A stretch of DNA of 13,045 bases from assembly GCA_030706665.1 (NCBI GenBank), contig JAUZOB010000061.1:1-13045 (forward strand), written 5' to 3'. The notes under the pieces are model-generated. The model was not told where the DNA came from. It ran no database searches and saw nothing but the letters and a program-made list of their open reading frames with translations. The stretch is from Bacteroidota bacterium. Lineage in GTDB: Bacteria; Bacteroidota; Bacteroidia; Bacteroidales; Prolixibacteraceae. This document shows positions 1 through 6,567 of the stretch, one piece after another. Numbering within the stretch: the first letter of the stretch is position 1; each line of letters begins with the position of its first letter. Both the position numbers and the translations under genes were made by a program.

Positions 1-1016
1 AAAAGATAAGTCGTAATAAACGTCGAGATTGCCAGGATCGGGATTATGACCATCGGAGAAGAAAATAAGCTGCTCCACACTTTAAATAATTGATTCAAGA
101 TAAATATATGGGCCAGATACATTCCAAAACTTAAGTTCGAAACATTAGTCAGCAACCCTGCTTTCATGTCAGGATTTATCCGTATGCTCTTTATTATCAG
201 GAAGAGTCCTGTTGCCATCATCGCAACATTAATCGTGGTAAACTTCCAGGTAAGTTCCACGGAGGCAACATCAGGCGCACTTTCCATATTAAGGGCGAAT
301 CCGTAATAAGTGATTGCATACCCCAGAATTATCAACAAGCTTCCTATCAAGATGCTTTTCCCCTGGGGCAAGTGTACATGCTCTTTTAGGTAATGTCCCA
401 AAACTAAGTACCCAATAAACCCAGAGAAATAGTATACGCTTGAATAGGGATTCCAATAAGCTTCTCCGAACATTTCCGGGAAAATCATTTTCAAATAAGG
501 GATAAGAAGGGTAATTCCCCAAACAAGCAGAAATCCCTGCTCAAATCGTTTCGACGTACTTTGAATCCACGGCGATAAGATTGGAATAAAAAGATACAAT
601 CCGATCAACATATACACGTACCACAAGTGACCGCATTTATCGCTAAAATTAATCGGTATCCGGACCAAATTACGAACCATATCAGTTGTTCCGTATTCTC
701 CTAAGAGGCAAGGAATGATTGCGTACAAAACTGACCAAAACAAAAGAGGAATAAGGATTCGGGTAAATCTTCTTTTGTAAAAATCTGAAGGTGTTAGTTT
801 AATTGGCAATAACAGAAAGCCGGAGATCATTACAAACAAAGGGACACTTGAACGCAAAAGGCTTCCATATATTCCAACCCATAAAGAGTTATCACGAATT
901 AAAGTACCTCCGTTCCCAATATAAAAAAACTCACCTGAATGAACCATGATTACCATAAAACAGGCCAATACCCTCAAAATATCTAAGAAGACAATACGAG
1001 TAGCTTTATTTTCCAT
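1..1016 (-). CDS. Acyltransferase family 3 membrane protein (OafA/YrhL-like), C-terminus cut by window edge
   Basis: An uninterrupted frame starts at an ATG at 1016 and runs off the left edge, leaving about 338 residues. The N-terminus has the family 3 acyltransferase pattern LDILRVLACFMVIMVH (residues 11-26), whose histidine (H26) is the conserved active-site residue of the family. It is followed by SVPLFVMISGFLL (57-69), KRRFTRILIPLLFW, and HLWYVYMLIGLY. Many hydrophobic segments follow, as expected for the usual 10-11 helix inner-membrane acyltransferase that acetylates or otherwise acylates cell-surface or exported glycans. The acceptor cannot be read from the sequence. The GH35 gene upstream ends in a terminator, so this gene is probably transcribed separately. 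Nearly the whole family length is present, so the missing part is likely only the last helix or so. Confidence 0.88.
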   Translation of the reverse strand, partial: MENKATRIVFLDILRVLACFMVIMVHSGEFFYIGNGGTLIRDNSLWVGIYGSLLRSSVPLFVMISGFLLLPIKLTPSDFYKRRFTRILIPLLFWSVLYAIIPCLLGEYGTTDMVRNLVRIPINFSDKCGHLWYVYMLIGLYLFIPILSPWIQSTSKRFEQGFLLVWGITLLIPYLKMIFPEMFGEAYWNPYSSVYYFSGFIGYLVLGHYLKEHVHLPQGKSILIGSLLIILGYAITYYGFALNMESAPDVASVELTWKFTTINVAMMATGLFLIIKSIRINPDMKAGLLTNVSNLSFGMYLAHIFILNQLFKVWSSLFSSPMVIIPILAISTFITTYL

Positions 1017-1080
1017 TTCTTATCCGAATTAACAGGGTGCAAATTACATAACACATTCGCAAAAATGAAGTTTTATAAAC

Positions 1081-1117
1081 AAAAAAGAGAGAGACCCTTC
1101 AATTATCAGACTCTCTC
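1081..1117 (-). terminator. Rho-independent terminator behind the GH35 gene
   Basis: On the minus strand a 7-bp stem GAGAGAG/CTCTCTC (1117-1111 with 1093-1087) encloses a 17-base loop and is followed directly by six Ts (1086-1081). It lies 29 bases past the GH35 stop codon and upstream of the acyltransferase start, so it separates the two genes. The loop is longer than ideal, but the T-run is in the right place. Confidence 0.7.
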
Positions 1118-1145
1118 CCTCTTCTCAATTAATTTATAAAAAAAG

Positions 1146-2957
1146 TTATAGTGACTTTACCCCTTTAACTGTTGCAGGAACTGTTTGGTGTAAATCAAAA
1201 ATAACGATCTCATTCTTTCCTTTCTTAAGCCAGGGAGCAGGGCAATACAATCGTGTCTGTGGCCCAATTTCCCAATAACGCCCTAAGTTGTGTCCATTTA
1301 CCCACACAACTCCTTTTTTCCAGGAACTCATATCCAGATAAGTATCGCCAGTCTCTTTCAAATCAAATTCAGCTTTGAAAAATACACCGGGTCTTGAAGA
1401 TTGTTCCGAAGAATATTTCATTGGTTCAAGCGCTTGATTATCCATGGGCAAATTAAAGACTTCCCAATTCATCAGGGTCATCCCGTTCAAGGCGACACGG
1501 TCGGTGATCCCTTTGCGATCAATCAAGAACTGAGCAAAGTTGATTCGTCCCATTCCTTCCACCAGAATTTCAAGAACAGGGTTTGCACTATTGCTTGCCG
1601 GAAGTTCAATAGATTTCTCATTCTTACTCCGGTCGATCTTCCCAACATATTTTCCATCGACAAAAACAGTCGCATAATCATGCAGGTCAGTGATGGTCAA
1701 AGTTCCCCGTTTGTGTCCGATCAGCTGAGTCCGATAAAGGATAAATCCATGATCCTGACCGAACATTTCCATCGGTTTAGGCTGAACTGACTGCTTGGCC
1801 TCCGGAAGGTTATTCCATAATGACGCAAAAGAACCGAACTGAATCTCAGGAATCTCAATTACAGGTAAAGACTTAGGAAGCTGTGGAAGCTTTTGCTTTT
1901 TGGGAAGATATTTCTGTAACAGGTTACGTAACGCAAAATACTTTGGCGTAGGTTGTCCCATCTCGTTCACAGGAGCATCATAATCGTAACTGGTCACATC
2001 GGGTTGGTACTGATCACGATCAAAAGCATTCGCCCCAGCCCAAAACGCAAAGTTTGTTCCTCCATGCACGACATAAAAGTTGAATGACTTTTTGTGATCC
2101 ATCAACCATCTGACATCCTTAAGTATTCCGGTGGTATCGGGACGCTGCCACTTTTCTCCCCAGTGAGTCAGCCACCCGGGATAAATTTCGCTACAGAATG
2201 AAGGTACATCCGGATTTTGTTTGAATGCAGCTGCAAAATCGTTTTCATTGGCACCCGGATCCAGTCCGATTGCGGCACCATTGACAGTTCCCGCTTCCAA
2301 CAAGGGAGCGCTTGCTCCATCTGCAGTATAAAACGGAACCTCAATCCCATTCTTTACCCACAAATCTTTAAGCGTATTCAGATATTGTTTATCATTGGCA
2401 TAGCTGCCATATTCATTCTCTACCTGTACCATTACAATTGGCCCTCCTTTCGTTACCTGAAGTCCACTAACCAAAGAAGCCAATTTAGTCACATAACGTT
2501 CAACGGCTTCCATATAACGCGAATCCATGCAACGCAATTTGATATCAGGATAGCTCAGCAAATAAGAAGGCAATCCGCCAAAATCCCATTCTGCACAAAC
2601 ATAGGGTCCTGGACGTAGCATAACCCACATCCCTTCTTCCTGCGCAATTTTCAAAAATTTTACAATGTCTTTGTTCTCTGTTGTAAAATCAAACACTCCC
2701 GGTTTGGATTCGTGATAATTCCAAAAAACATAAGCAGCAATTGTATTACACCCCATTGCCTTTGCCATTTGAATCCGATGTCTCCAGTATTCCACAGGAA
2801 TACGGGCCGGATGCATCTCTCCGGAGATAATCTGAAATGGTTTTCCATCAAGTAGAAACTGGTCCTTTTGCAAAACAAACGAGTGAGATTTTGTTTGAGC
2901 TTTTCCCCCCGTGATGCAAAAACATAGCAGTATTAATGCGATTAAAAACTTATTCAT
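1146..2957 (-). CDS. Secreted GH35 beta-galactosidase
   Basis: A 603-residue glycoside hydrolase family 35 enzyme, which removes terminal beta-galactosyl residues from oligosaccharides by a retaining mechanism. Residues 1-20 are a signal peptide with a likely cleavage after GKA and before QT, so it is exported, probably to the periplasm. The TIM barrel covers roughly 28-350: RPGPYVCAEWDFGGLP (115-130) is a family hallmark. The GGPIVMVQVENEYGSY block (171-186) holds the acid/base glutamate E182, and CSEIYPGWLTHWGE holds the nucleophile E257. The C-terminal beta-sandwich modules end in the typical MSSWKKGVVWVNGHNLGRYW (543-562) and LYCPAPWLKKGKNEI region. Length and motifs are complete. The gene lies downstream of an esterase on the same strand, which suggests polysaccharide use, but no SusC/SusD pair is visible. 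The start ATG at 2957 fits the signal peptide. Confidence 0.95.
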   Translation of the reverse strand: MNKFLIALILLCFCITGGKAQTKSHSFVLQKDQFLLDGKPFQIISGEMHPARIPVEYWRHRIQMAKAMGCNTIAAYVFWNYHESKPGVFDFTTENKDIVKFLKIAQEEGMWVMLRPGPYVCAEWDFGGLPSYLLSYPDIKLRCMDSRYMEAVERYVTKLASLVSGLQVTKGGPIVMVQVENEYGSYANDKQYLNTLKDLWVKNGIEVPFYTADGASAPLLEAGTVNGAAIGLDPGANENDFAAAFKQNPDVPSFCSEIYPGWLTHWGEKWQRPDTTGILKDVRWLMDHKKSFNFYVVHGGTNFAFWAGANAFDRDQYQPDVTSYDYDAPVNEMGQPTPKYFALRNLLQKYLPKKQKLPQLPKSLPVIEIPEIQFGSFASLWNNLPEAKQSVQPKPMEMFGQDHGFILYRTQLIGHKRGTLTITDLHDYATVFVDGKYVGKIDRSKNEKSIELPASNSANPVLEILVEGMGRINFAQFLIDRKGITDRVALNGMTLMNWEVFNLPMDNQALEPMKYSSEQSSRPGVFFKAEFDLKETGDTYLDMSSWKKGVVWVNGHNLGRYWEIGPQTRLYCPAPWLKKGKNEIVIFDLHQTVPATVKGVKSL

Positions 2958-3074
2958 AAATGTGTTTGTTGGTTTGGCTATAAAAATAATTGAAATTGGA
3001 TGAAATAAAAAAAATTGACACCAACAGACGCTTTGAGCTTATTAATTCGAATAAAAATACGCCTAAGCATCAAA

Positions 3075-3156
3075 ACCGTTACACTCCGGTTGCTTTACCG
3101 TTAAACTACCAATGTGATAAAGGAACGGTAGTTCAACGGTAGTTCAACGGTAATTT
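3075..3156. repeat. Palindromic array of ACCGTT/AACGGT half-sites spaced 11 bp apart
   Basis: ACCGTT occurs at 3075 and 3097, with the variant CCGGTT at 3086; the inverse AACGGT occurs at 3124, 3135 and 3146. Spacing is 11 bp within each half, and the two halves face each other. The core is an inverted repeat of 15 bp with one mismatch (3096-3110 against 3127-3141, 16-base loop). The right half also reads as an 11-bp tandem repeat, ACGGTAGTTCA twice plus a partial third copy. It sits between the esterase stop (3181) and the GH35 start (2957). No T-run follows on either strand, so a regulator-binding site or leader structure for the GH35 gene is more likely than a terminator. Confidence 0.6.
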
Positions 3157-3180
3157 AAGTAGGGAGTTGTACAGGAAAAA

Positions 3181-4098
3181 CTATTGAATCCAACCGTGGT
3201 TCTTCATCCAATACTGGCATCTGCCAAACCACTCTTCAAATGATGGTTGTTGCAAGTAACCATGTTTCCCTTTTTCAAAAAGGTGCAATTCAACAGGGAC
3301 AAGATTTTTTCTCAATGCGTTATAAAACAGCAGACTATTCTCGACCTTAACAATTTCATCATCGGTCGCTTGGGTAATAAAAGAGGGAGGTGTTGATGAA
3401 TTTACCTGATATTCATTCGAGAAAAGGCGAATTTGTTCTTCCGAAGGCGATTTACCCAATAGAAATTCCCGGGATCCGATATGCCCTATACTATCGGTCA
3501 TGCTGATTACCGGATAAATAAGAATCATAAAATCAGGGCGAAGACTTGTTCCTTCTTTATTCTCGATGAATGATTTCTCGAAATGAGTACCAGCAGTAGC
3601 AGCTAAGTGTCCTCCGGCAGAAAAGCCCATAATTCCGATCTTATGAGGATCAACATGCCACTTTTCTGCATGCTGCCGCACCAGTTTAATCGCCTGCTGT
3701 GCATCACATAAAGGACCTGTTGATTTATCTTTCATAATTGCATCATCAGGCAAACGATACTTAAGGACAAAGGCAGCTACCCCTAATTTATTAAATTCTT
3801 TGGCAATTTTCCATCCTTCGCGATCTATGCACAAAGCATGATATCCGCCTCCCGGACAAACGATAACCGCTGTACCGGTTGCTTTCTCTTTTGATGGCAG
3901 ATAGATAGAAAGTGTCGGTCTGGATGCCTCGGTGATGATTGTCTCACCTTCTCCAACAGTGAACTTTTTCTCCTGATCCGGAGCTTCTTTTGAATTGGGA
4001 ATTACCCCATCATATAGTTTGATTTCATTCTGAGCATGACTTGTGTATGTACAGCATAGAAATGCGAAAAACAGAAAACAGATTCTTTTCATCTTCAT
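3181..4098 (-). CDS. Secreted alpha/beta-hydrolase, acetyl-xylan-esterase-like
   Basis: Alpha/beta-hydrolase fold protein resembling the Bacteroidota polysaccharide esterases (BD-FAE/acetylxylan esterase-like). I place the start at the ATG at 4098 (305 residues); the frame stays open to a TTG at 4116, but the ATG gives a clean signal peptide, MKMKRICFLFFAFLCC, ending at SHA-Q. Numbering from the TTG: oxyanion-type loop CPGGGYH at 87-93, nucleophile elbow GFSAGGH with S166, acidic residues in TDDEIV at 252-253, and histidine H285 in KGKHG. All triad elements are present and length is normal. The likely role is removal of acetyl or feruloyl esters from plant-type glycans in the periplasm, but the substrate cannot be told from sequence. 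The GH35 gene follows on the same strand after 223 bases, so the two may serve one glycan. Confidence 0.85.
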   Translation of the reverse strand: MKMKRICFLFFAFLCCTYTSHAQNEIKLYDGVIPNSKEAPDQEKKFTVGEGETIITEASRPTLSIYLPSKEKATGTAVIVCPGGGYHALCIDREGWKIAKEFNKLGVAAFVLKYRLPDDAIMKDKSTGPLCDAQQAIKLVRQHAEKWHVDPHKIGIMGFSAGGHLAATAGTHFEKSFIENKEGTSLRPDFMILIYPVISMTDSIGHIGSREFLLGKSPSEEQIRLFSNEYQVNSSTPPSFITQATDDEIVKVENSLLFYNALRKNLVPVELHLFEKGKHGYLQQPSFEEWFGRCQYWMKNHGWIQ

Positions 4099-4160
4099 TC
4101 TAATTAAATTAAGCAACTAACTCTCATTGATTTTCTAATAGCCAGCGTTCAAGCTACATA

Positions 4161-4190
4161 TTGTCAACAAGATAAACATTATTAGATTTG
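4161..4190 (+). promoter_or_regulatory. Candidate Bacteroidota promoter on the + strand
   Basis: TTG at 4161-4163 and TAGATTTG at 4183-4190 are separated by 19 bases, matching the TTG-N19-TAnnTTTG primary sigma consensus of Bacteroidota. It points rightward, towards the 3' end of hgcB, and a mini-ORF begins 18 bases downstream at 4208. Such short motifs arise by chance in AT-rich spacers, so this is a prediction only. Confidence 0.35.
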
Positions 4191-4207
4191 CATCCAAAAT
4201 CAGTAGA

Positions 4208-4300
4208 ATGAAAAAACATGAAAAGTTGCTGTTTGAATCTAAAATCAGACCCCCTGAAAGAACAAGGACAATTAGGAACGAGAGACATGAATTAGCCTAA
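4208..4300 (+). CDS. Doubtful 30-residue basic peptide, antisense-facing to hgcB
   Basis: ATG at 4208 to TAA at 4298-4300 encodes a 30-residue, strongly charged peptide beginning MKKHEKLLFESK and ending in RNERHELA. I do not recognise it. It is listed because a consensus-like promoter ends 18 bases before its ATG. The last codons overlap the final codon and stop of hgcB on the opposite strand by four bases. No Shine-Dalgarno sequence, signal peptide or motif is seen. A transcript from this promoter could equally be a non-coding antisense RNA reading into hgcB, or the ORF could be chance. Confidence 0.18.
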   Translation: MKKHEKLLFESKIRPPERTRTIRNERHELA

Positions 4301-4599
4301 CAACATCCGCCTCCGTTTTTGGAACAATCGCAGGTAGGTTCTGTATTTCTTATGATGCCATTTAGAATTCCCGCAGCACAACCAACGCCTGACTTCACAA
4401 ATATTGCCTGTTTCGGGCAATTCAGAGCGCAAGCCCCACATTCCATGCAAGAATCACGATCTACAATATGCGATTTACCTCCTGATAATTCGAATACTTC
4501 ATGCGGGCACACCTTCATGCACATGCCGCACCCATTGCATTTCTCTTCGTCCATCCGAAGAGTCACAACGTCCTTTAAATAGACAAAAGCTCTCATCAT
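4297..4599 (-). CDS. hgcB: HgcB, 2[4Fe-4S] ferredoxin of mercury methylation
   Basis: A 100-residue ferredoxin thought to keep the corrinoid of HgcA in the reduced Co(I) state and to handle Hg(II) during methylation. Two cluster motifs are intact: C21-C24-C27-C31 (CNGCGMCMKVCP) and C51-C54-C57-C61. The second reads CMECGACALNCP, the sequence signature that separates HgcB from ordinary ferredoxins. Downstream are the additional conserved cysteine C74 (in GVGC) and a cysteine-rich tail with C90, C92 and a terminal C99-C100 pair. In characterised HgcB the isolated cysteine and the terminal pair are important for methylation. The tail here has two more Cys than the minimal form. The gene follows hgcA by nine bases, the standard arrangement. 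Two adjacent ATGs (4599 and 4596) are possible starts. No clear terminator is seen behind it. Confidence 0.96.
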   Translation of the reverse strand: MMRAFVYLKDVVTLRMDEEKCNGCGMCMKVCPHEVFELSGGKSHIVDRDSCMECGACALNCPKQAIFVKSGVGCAAGILNGIIRNTEPTCDCSKNGGGCC

Positions 4600-4608
4600 T
4601 TTATACGT

Positions 4609-5733
4609 TTACTTCAATTTACCAACCACGAATAAAATCAAACCAATAATGGAAAAGGCTATCTGGATAGGAACCGCCACTTTCATTTCCTTTTTCACCC
4701 CCGACAATGACGTATAGGTAGAAGATCCGGTAAAGTTCATTGCTAAGAATGATGAAATGCCGGATATAAGAAGAAACCAGGATAGCATTTCGGGATAACT
4801 GCTTCCAAGTTTATTGAAAGACAACAGAACGGTTGACAAAATAATTCCGGTGATAAAACCTTTAAATGCAAAACTCTTCACAGGAATGTAAGGAAGCAGG
4901 GCCGGTGTAATCACAATACCTGAAACATATGCCAGGAAAAGGTTTAAGAGACCGTACAGCCCTTTCTCATAAGCCAGATGGAATGACAGTCCCGTTCTAC
5001 TAAGTCCTGACAAGATAAAAATGAGAGCAAAAGCAAGCAATAACCGATATCTGCTATATACCAAATCGACAGGGATCAGTTTAATCCGGTCGGTGAAGTT
5101 GAAGGTTACCTTCCGCATCTCCTTCGTGGCTTTATAACCGTTATTTACAAATTCCTTAATGTCTTTTGCCCGCACAGGACCATATACTACATTAAATCCC
5201 CGATTCGTTTTTAAAGATTCGGGAGAAAAACTCAATTTGCTTGTTTGCAGTTGAGACGGATTGATAATAGCGGAACCGGTATGAACGCTTTCTGTTGCTT
5301 TCTTCACCTGATAAGCAGAGATTCCCACTGCCCCAAGCTGTGGAAGGATAATTCTCCGATGACTGATTACGGCATCAAGTTTTGTAAGCCTTATCCGGTT
5401 AATTAATTCCTGAGAGCCAAAGGTCCCTTTTCCTGCAGCGCACCATACATTAATTCCACGGGTATCTAAAATTAAGAGCCAGGCATTAAGATCCGCAAGA
5501 TTTTTACGTAAATGGTCGAAGGATAATTTGTAATTGGCGGTTACAAAGACATCAGACAATGCAGTAGGATTACCGACCGCATAAAGTCCGGGCTTTACCT
5601 TATAGTTATCACGGTTTATTGACCAACGGACCATTACAGTCCCCAGATAATCTTCAATATTTAGTTTTGTCGATACCTGCGGGATATTGCCTACAGGGGT
5701 TTGAATCTCACCAATTATATATTTATCAGTCAT
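4609..5733 (-). CDS. hgcA: HgcA, corrinoid-dependent mercury methyltransferase
   Basis: A 374-residue inner-membrane corrinoid protein that transfers a methyl group from its cobalamin to Hg(II), giving methylmercury; the methyl group is believed to come from one-carbon (Wood-Ljungdahl-type) metabolism. The cytosolic corrinoid domain (about 1-215) has the family-defining cap helix NVWCAAGKGTFG at 95-106, with C98 as the expected lower cobalt ligand. The final position of the block is Ser107 where Thr is common. The C-terminal part has about five hydrophobic segments (roughly 229-246, 260-280, 288-306, 316-332, 352-371) and the block MNFTGSSTYTSLSGVKKEM (332-350) typical of HgcA. I chose the ATG at 5733, preceded by AGAAGAAAACGAG. 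A TTG ten codons upstream (5763) is also in frame, but the family normally begins near MTDKYIIGEI. It sits 76 bases behind arsR and directly before hgcB. It is complete and shows no defect. Confidence 0.97.
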   Translation of the reverse strand: MTDKYIIGEIQTPVGNIPQVSTKLNIEDYLGTVMVRWSINRDNYKVKPGLYAVGNPTALSDVFVTANYKLSFDHLRKNLADLNAWLLILDTRGINVWCAAGKGTFGSQELINRIRLTKLDAVISHRRIILPQLGAVGISAYQVKKATESVHTGSAIINPSQLQTSKLSFSPESLKTNRGFNVVYGPVRAKDIKEFVNNGYKATKEMRKVTFNFTDRIKLIPVDLVYSRYRLLLAFALIFILSGLSRTGLSFHLAYEKGLYGLLNLFLAYVSGIVITPALLPYIPVKSFAFKGFITGIILSTVLLSFNKLGSSYPEMLSWFLLISGISSFLAMNFTGSSTYTSLSGVKKEMKVAVPIQIAFSIIGLILFVVGKLK

Positions 5734-5809
5734 CTCGTTTTCTTCTAAATGAATTCCAAACAATAATAGAACGTGAATTTGATTTTAGGCACATCTTCTG
5801 TCTTAGAGC

Positions 5810-6148
5810 CTAACAACATTTAGGATCAACATCTTCTGCTGCGACTTTATCAAATAATGCACCAAAAAGCACTTTTGCCTTTGCCCAGTTCTCTTTGTCA
5901 ATGCAGTAGTTTACTTTGGGAGGATCGATTGTTCCCTGAATGAGCCCGGCATCTTTAAGTTCCGCAAGATGTTGCGAAACGGTTGCTTTCGCAATCGGTA
6001 ATTCTTTATGAATGTCCCCAAAACAACAAGCATCGAGCGAAGCCAGATATTTTAAGATTGCGATTCGGGCCGGATGTCCCATGGCTTTGGCAAAACGGGA
6101 CAGCACTAATTCTTCTTCTTCGTAATTGTTACTAAGTGTATAGGCCAT
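5810..6148 (-). CDS. ArsR/SmtB-family metal(loid)-responsive repressor ahead of hgcAB
   Basis: A 112-residue winged-helix regulator of the ArsR family. The N-terminal FAKAMGHPARIAILKYL (19-35) and the recognition region ELPIAKATVSQHLAELKDAG (49-68) are typical. Candidate ligand cysteines are C41-C42 (start of the DNA-binding domain), C82, and a terminal C111-C112 pair. This cysteine set suggests sensing of a thiophilic ligand such as arsenite or mercury, but redox sensing is possible and the ligand is not proven. The gene precedes hgcA by 76 bases on the same strand without a convincing terminator between, so arsR-hgcA-hgcB is probably one transcript. A perfect palindrome overlaps its promoter, which implies autorepression. 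From memory, an ArsR-like regulator is reported to control hgcAB in Pseudodesulfovibrio mercurii ND132, which supports a functional link. The start ATG at 6148 gives the usual family length. Confidence 0.92.
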   Translation of the reverse strand: MAYTLSNNYEEEELVLSRFAKAMGHPARIAILKYLASLDACCFGDIHKELPIAKATVSQHLAELKDAGLIQGTIDPPKVNYCIDKENWAKAKVLFGALFDKVAAEDVDPKCC

Positions 6149-6166
6149 AGTATCATCTTATTTGTT

Positions 6167-6184
6167 GTTCGTAAAATTACGAAC
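6167..6184. promoter_or_regulatory. Probable ArsR operator (8-2-8 palindrome)
   Basis: GTTCGTAAAATTACGAAC is a perfect inverted repeat with 8-bp arms and a 2-bp centre, 19 bases upstream of the arsR start. Its shape is typical of ArsR-family operators, and it covers the proposed -7 element. An 8-bp direct repeat, CTTATTTG, lies around it at 6157-6164 and 6184-6191. No second copy was found in front of hgcA, so regulation of hgcAB would act through the arsR promoter. Confidence 0.72.
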
Positions 6185-6202
6185 TTATTTGAAAAATTAC
6201 AA
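6172..6202 (-). promoter_or_regulatory. Candidate promoter of arsR-hgcAB
   Basis: On the minus strand TTG (6202-6200) is followed after 20 bases by TAATTTTA (6179-6172), one mismatch from the Bacteroidota -7 box TAnnTTTG. The -7 box lies inside the palindromic operator, so a bound ArsR protein would block polymerase. The start of transcription would fall roughly at 6165, giving a short leader before the ATG at 6148. Confidence 0.5.
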
Positions 6203-6567
6203 GAAGAACTGCTACTTTTTTCAATGCAATAATGCTTAAAACGGGCATTTCTTAAGCCATCCAAAATTAATTTTCTTAGAAAGATGAAACAGTGAATTTA
6301 TCACGGTCGTAATAAAGTATGAATTCTACTGTAAGACTGTATCGTAACGCATCAAATTGCGTAGTGCTCTAAAGGAAGGAGATGTTGTAAGTATTGAGAG
6401 TATTGAAAAAACGATCTTAATCAGAAAGTGAGTGCAAAAGTTCTTTTTATTTGAAAGCTATATGGAATGTAGAAAGGTGAAGAACCATAAAATGGACGGA
6501 CTTCGCTTGTAATGTAATCAATTTGTGACTCTTCATTAAGTCATCACCAAATCTAAAACTTACGAAG
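6203..6567. other. Divergent intergenic region with no recognised gene
   Basis: This is the larger part of the 419-base spacer between arsR (minus) and the secreted hypothetical gene (plus). I see no intact gene or RNA gene. A small inverted repeat GCTTAA/TTAAGC lies at 6234-6257. A 27-codon stop-bounded stretch on the + strand (6348-6431) has an AbrB-like flavour (LKEGDVVSIE, then ILIRK and a stop) and may be a gene remnant. No consensus promoter for the gene at 6568 was found. Confidence 0.5.

Noticed and set aside
1401..2618. Long + strand frames opposite the GH35 gene (1401-1790 and 2217-2618)
   Set aside because: They are antisense to conserved GH35 coding sequence, have no recognisable domains, and are explained by codon structure of the real gene.
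3096..3141. Rho-independent terminator of the esterase gene
   Set aside because: The hairpin is not followed by a T-run on the minus strand, and the repeat pattern extends well beyond the stem.
4099..4116. TTG start for the esterase, six codons upstream
   Set aside because: The ATG at 4098 gives a normal basic-then-hydrophobic signal peptide; TTG starts are rare in this kind of genome.
4297..4599. Ordinary bacterial 2[4Fe-4S] ferredoxin
   Set aside because: The CMECGACALNCP block, extra C74, terminal Cys pair and position behind hgcA identify it as HgcB.
4319..4649. + strand frames opposite hgcB
   Set aside because: They mirror the Cys-rich hgcB codons and show no protein-family features.
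5734..5763. Ten-codon N-terminal extension of HgcA from a TTG at 5763
   Set aside because: The ATG at 5733 has a purine-rich stretch in front and gives the usual HgcA start; the extra residues match nothing expected of the family.
5785..5813. TTAGGC/GCCTAA hairpin at the arsR stop as a terminator between arsR and hgcA
   Set aside because: The stem has only 6 bp with a 17-base loop and is followed by AATCAAATTC, not a T-run.
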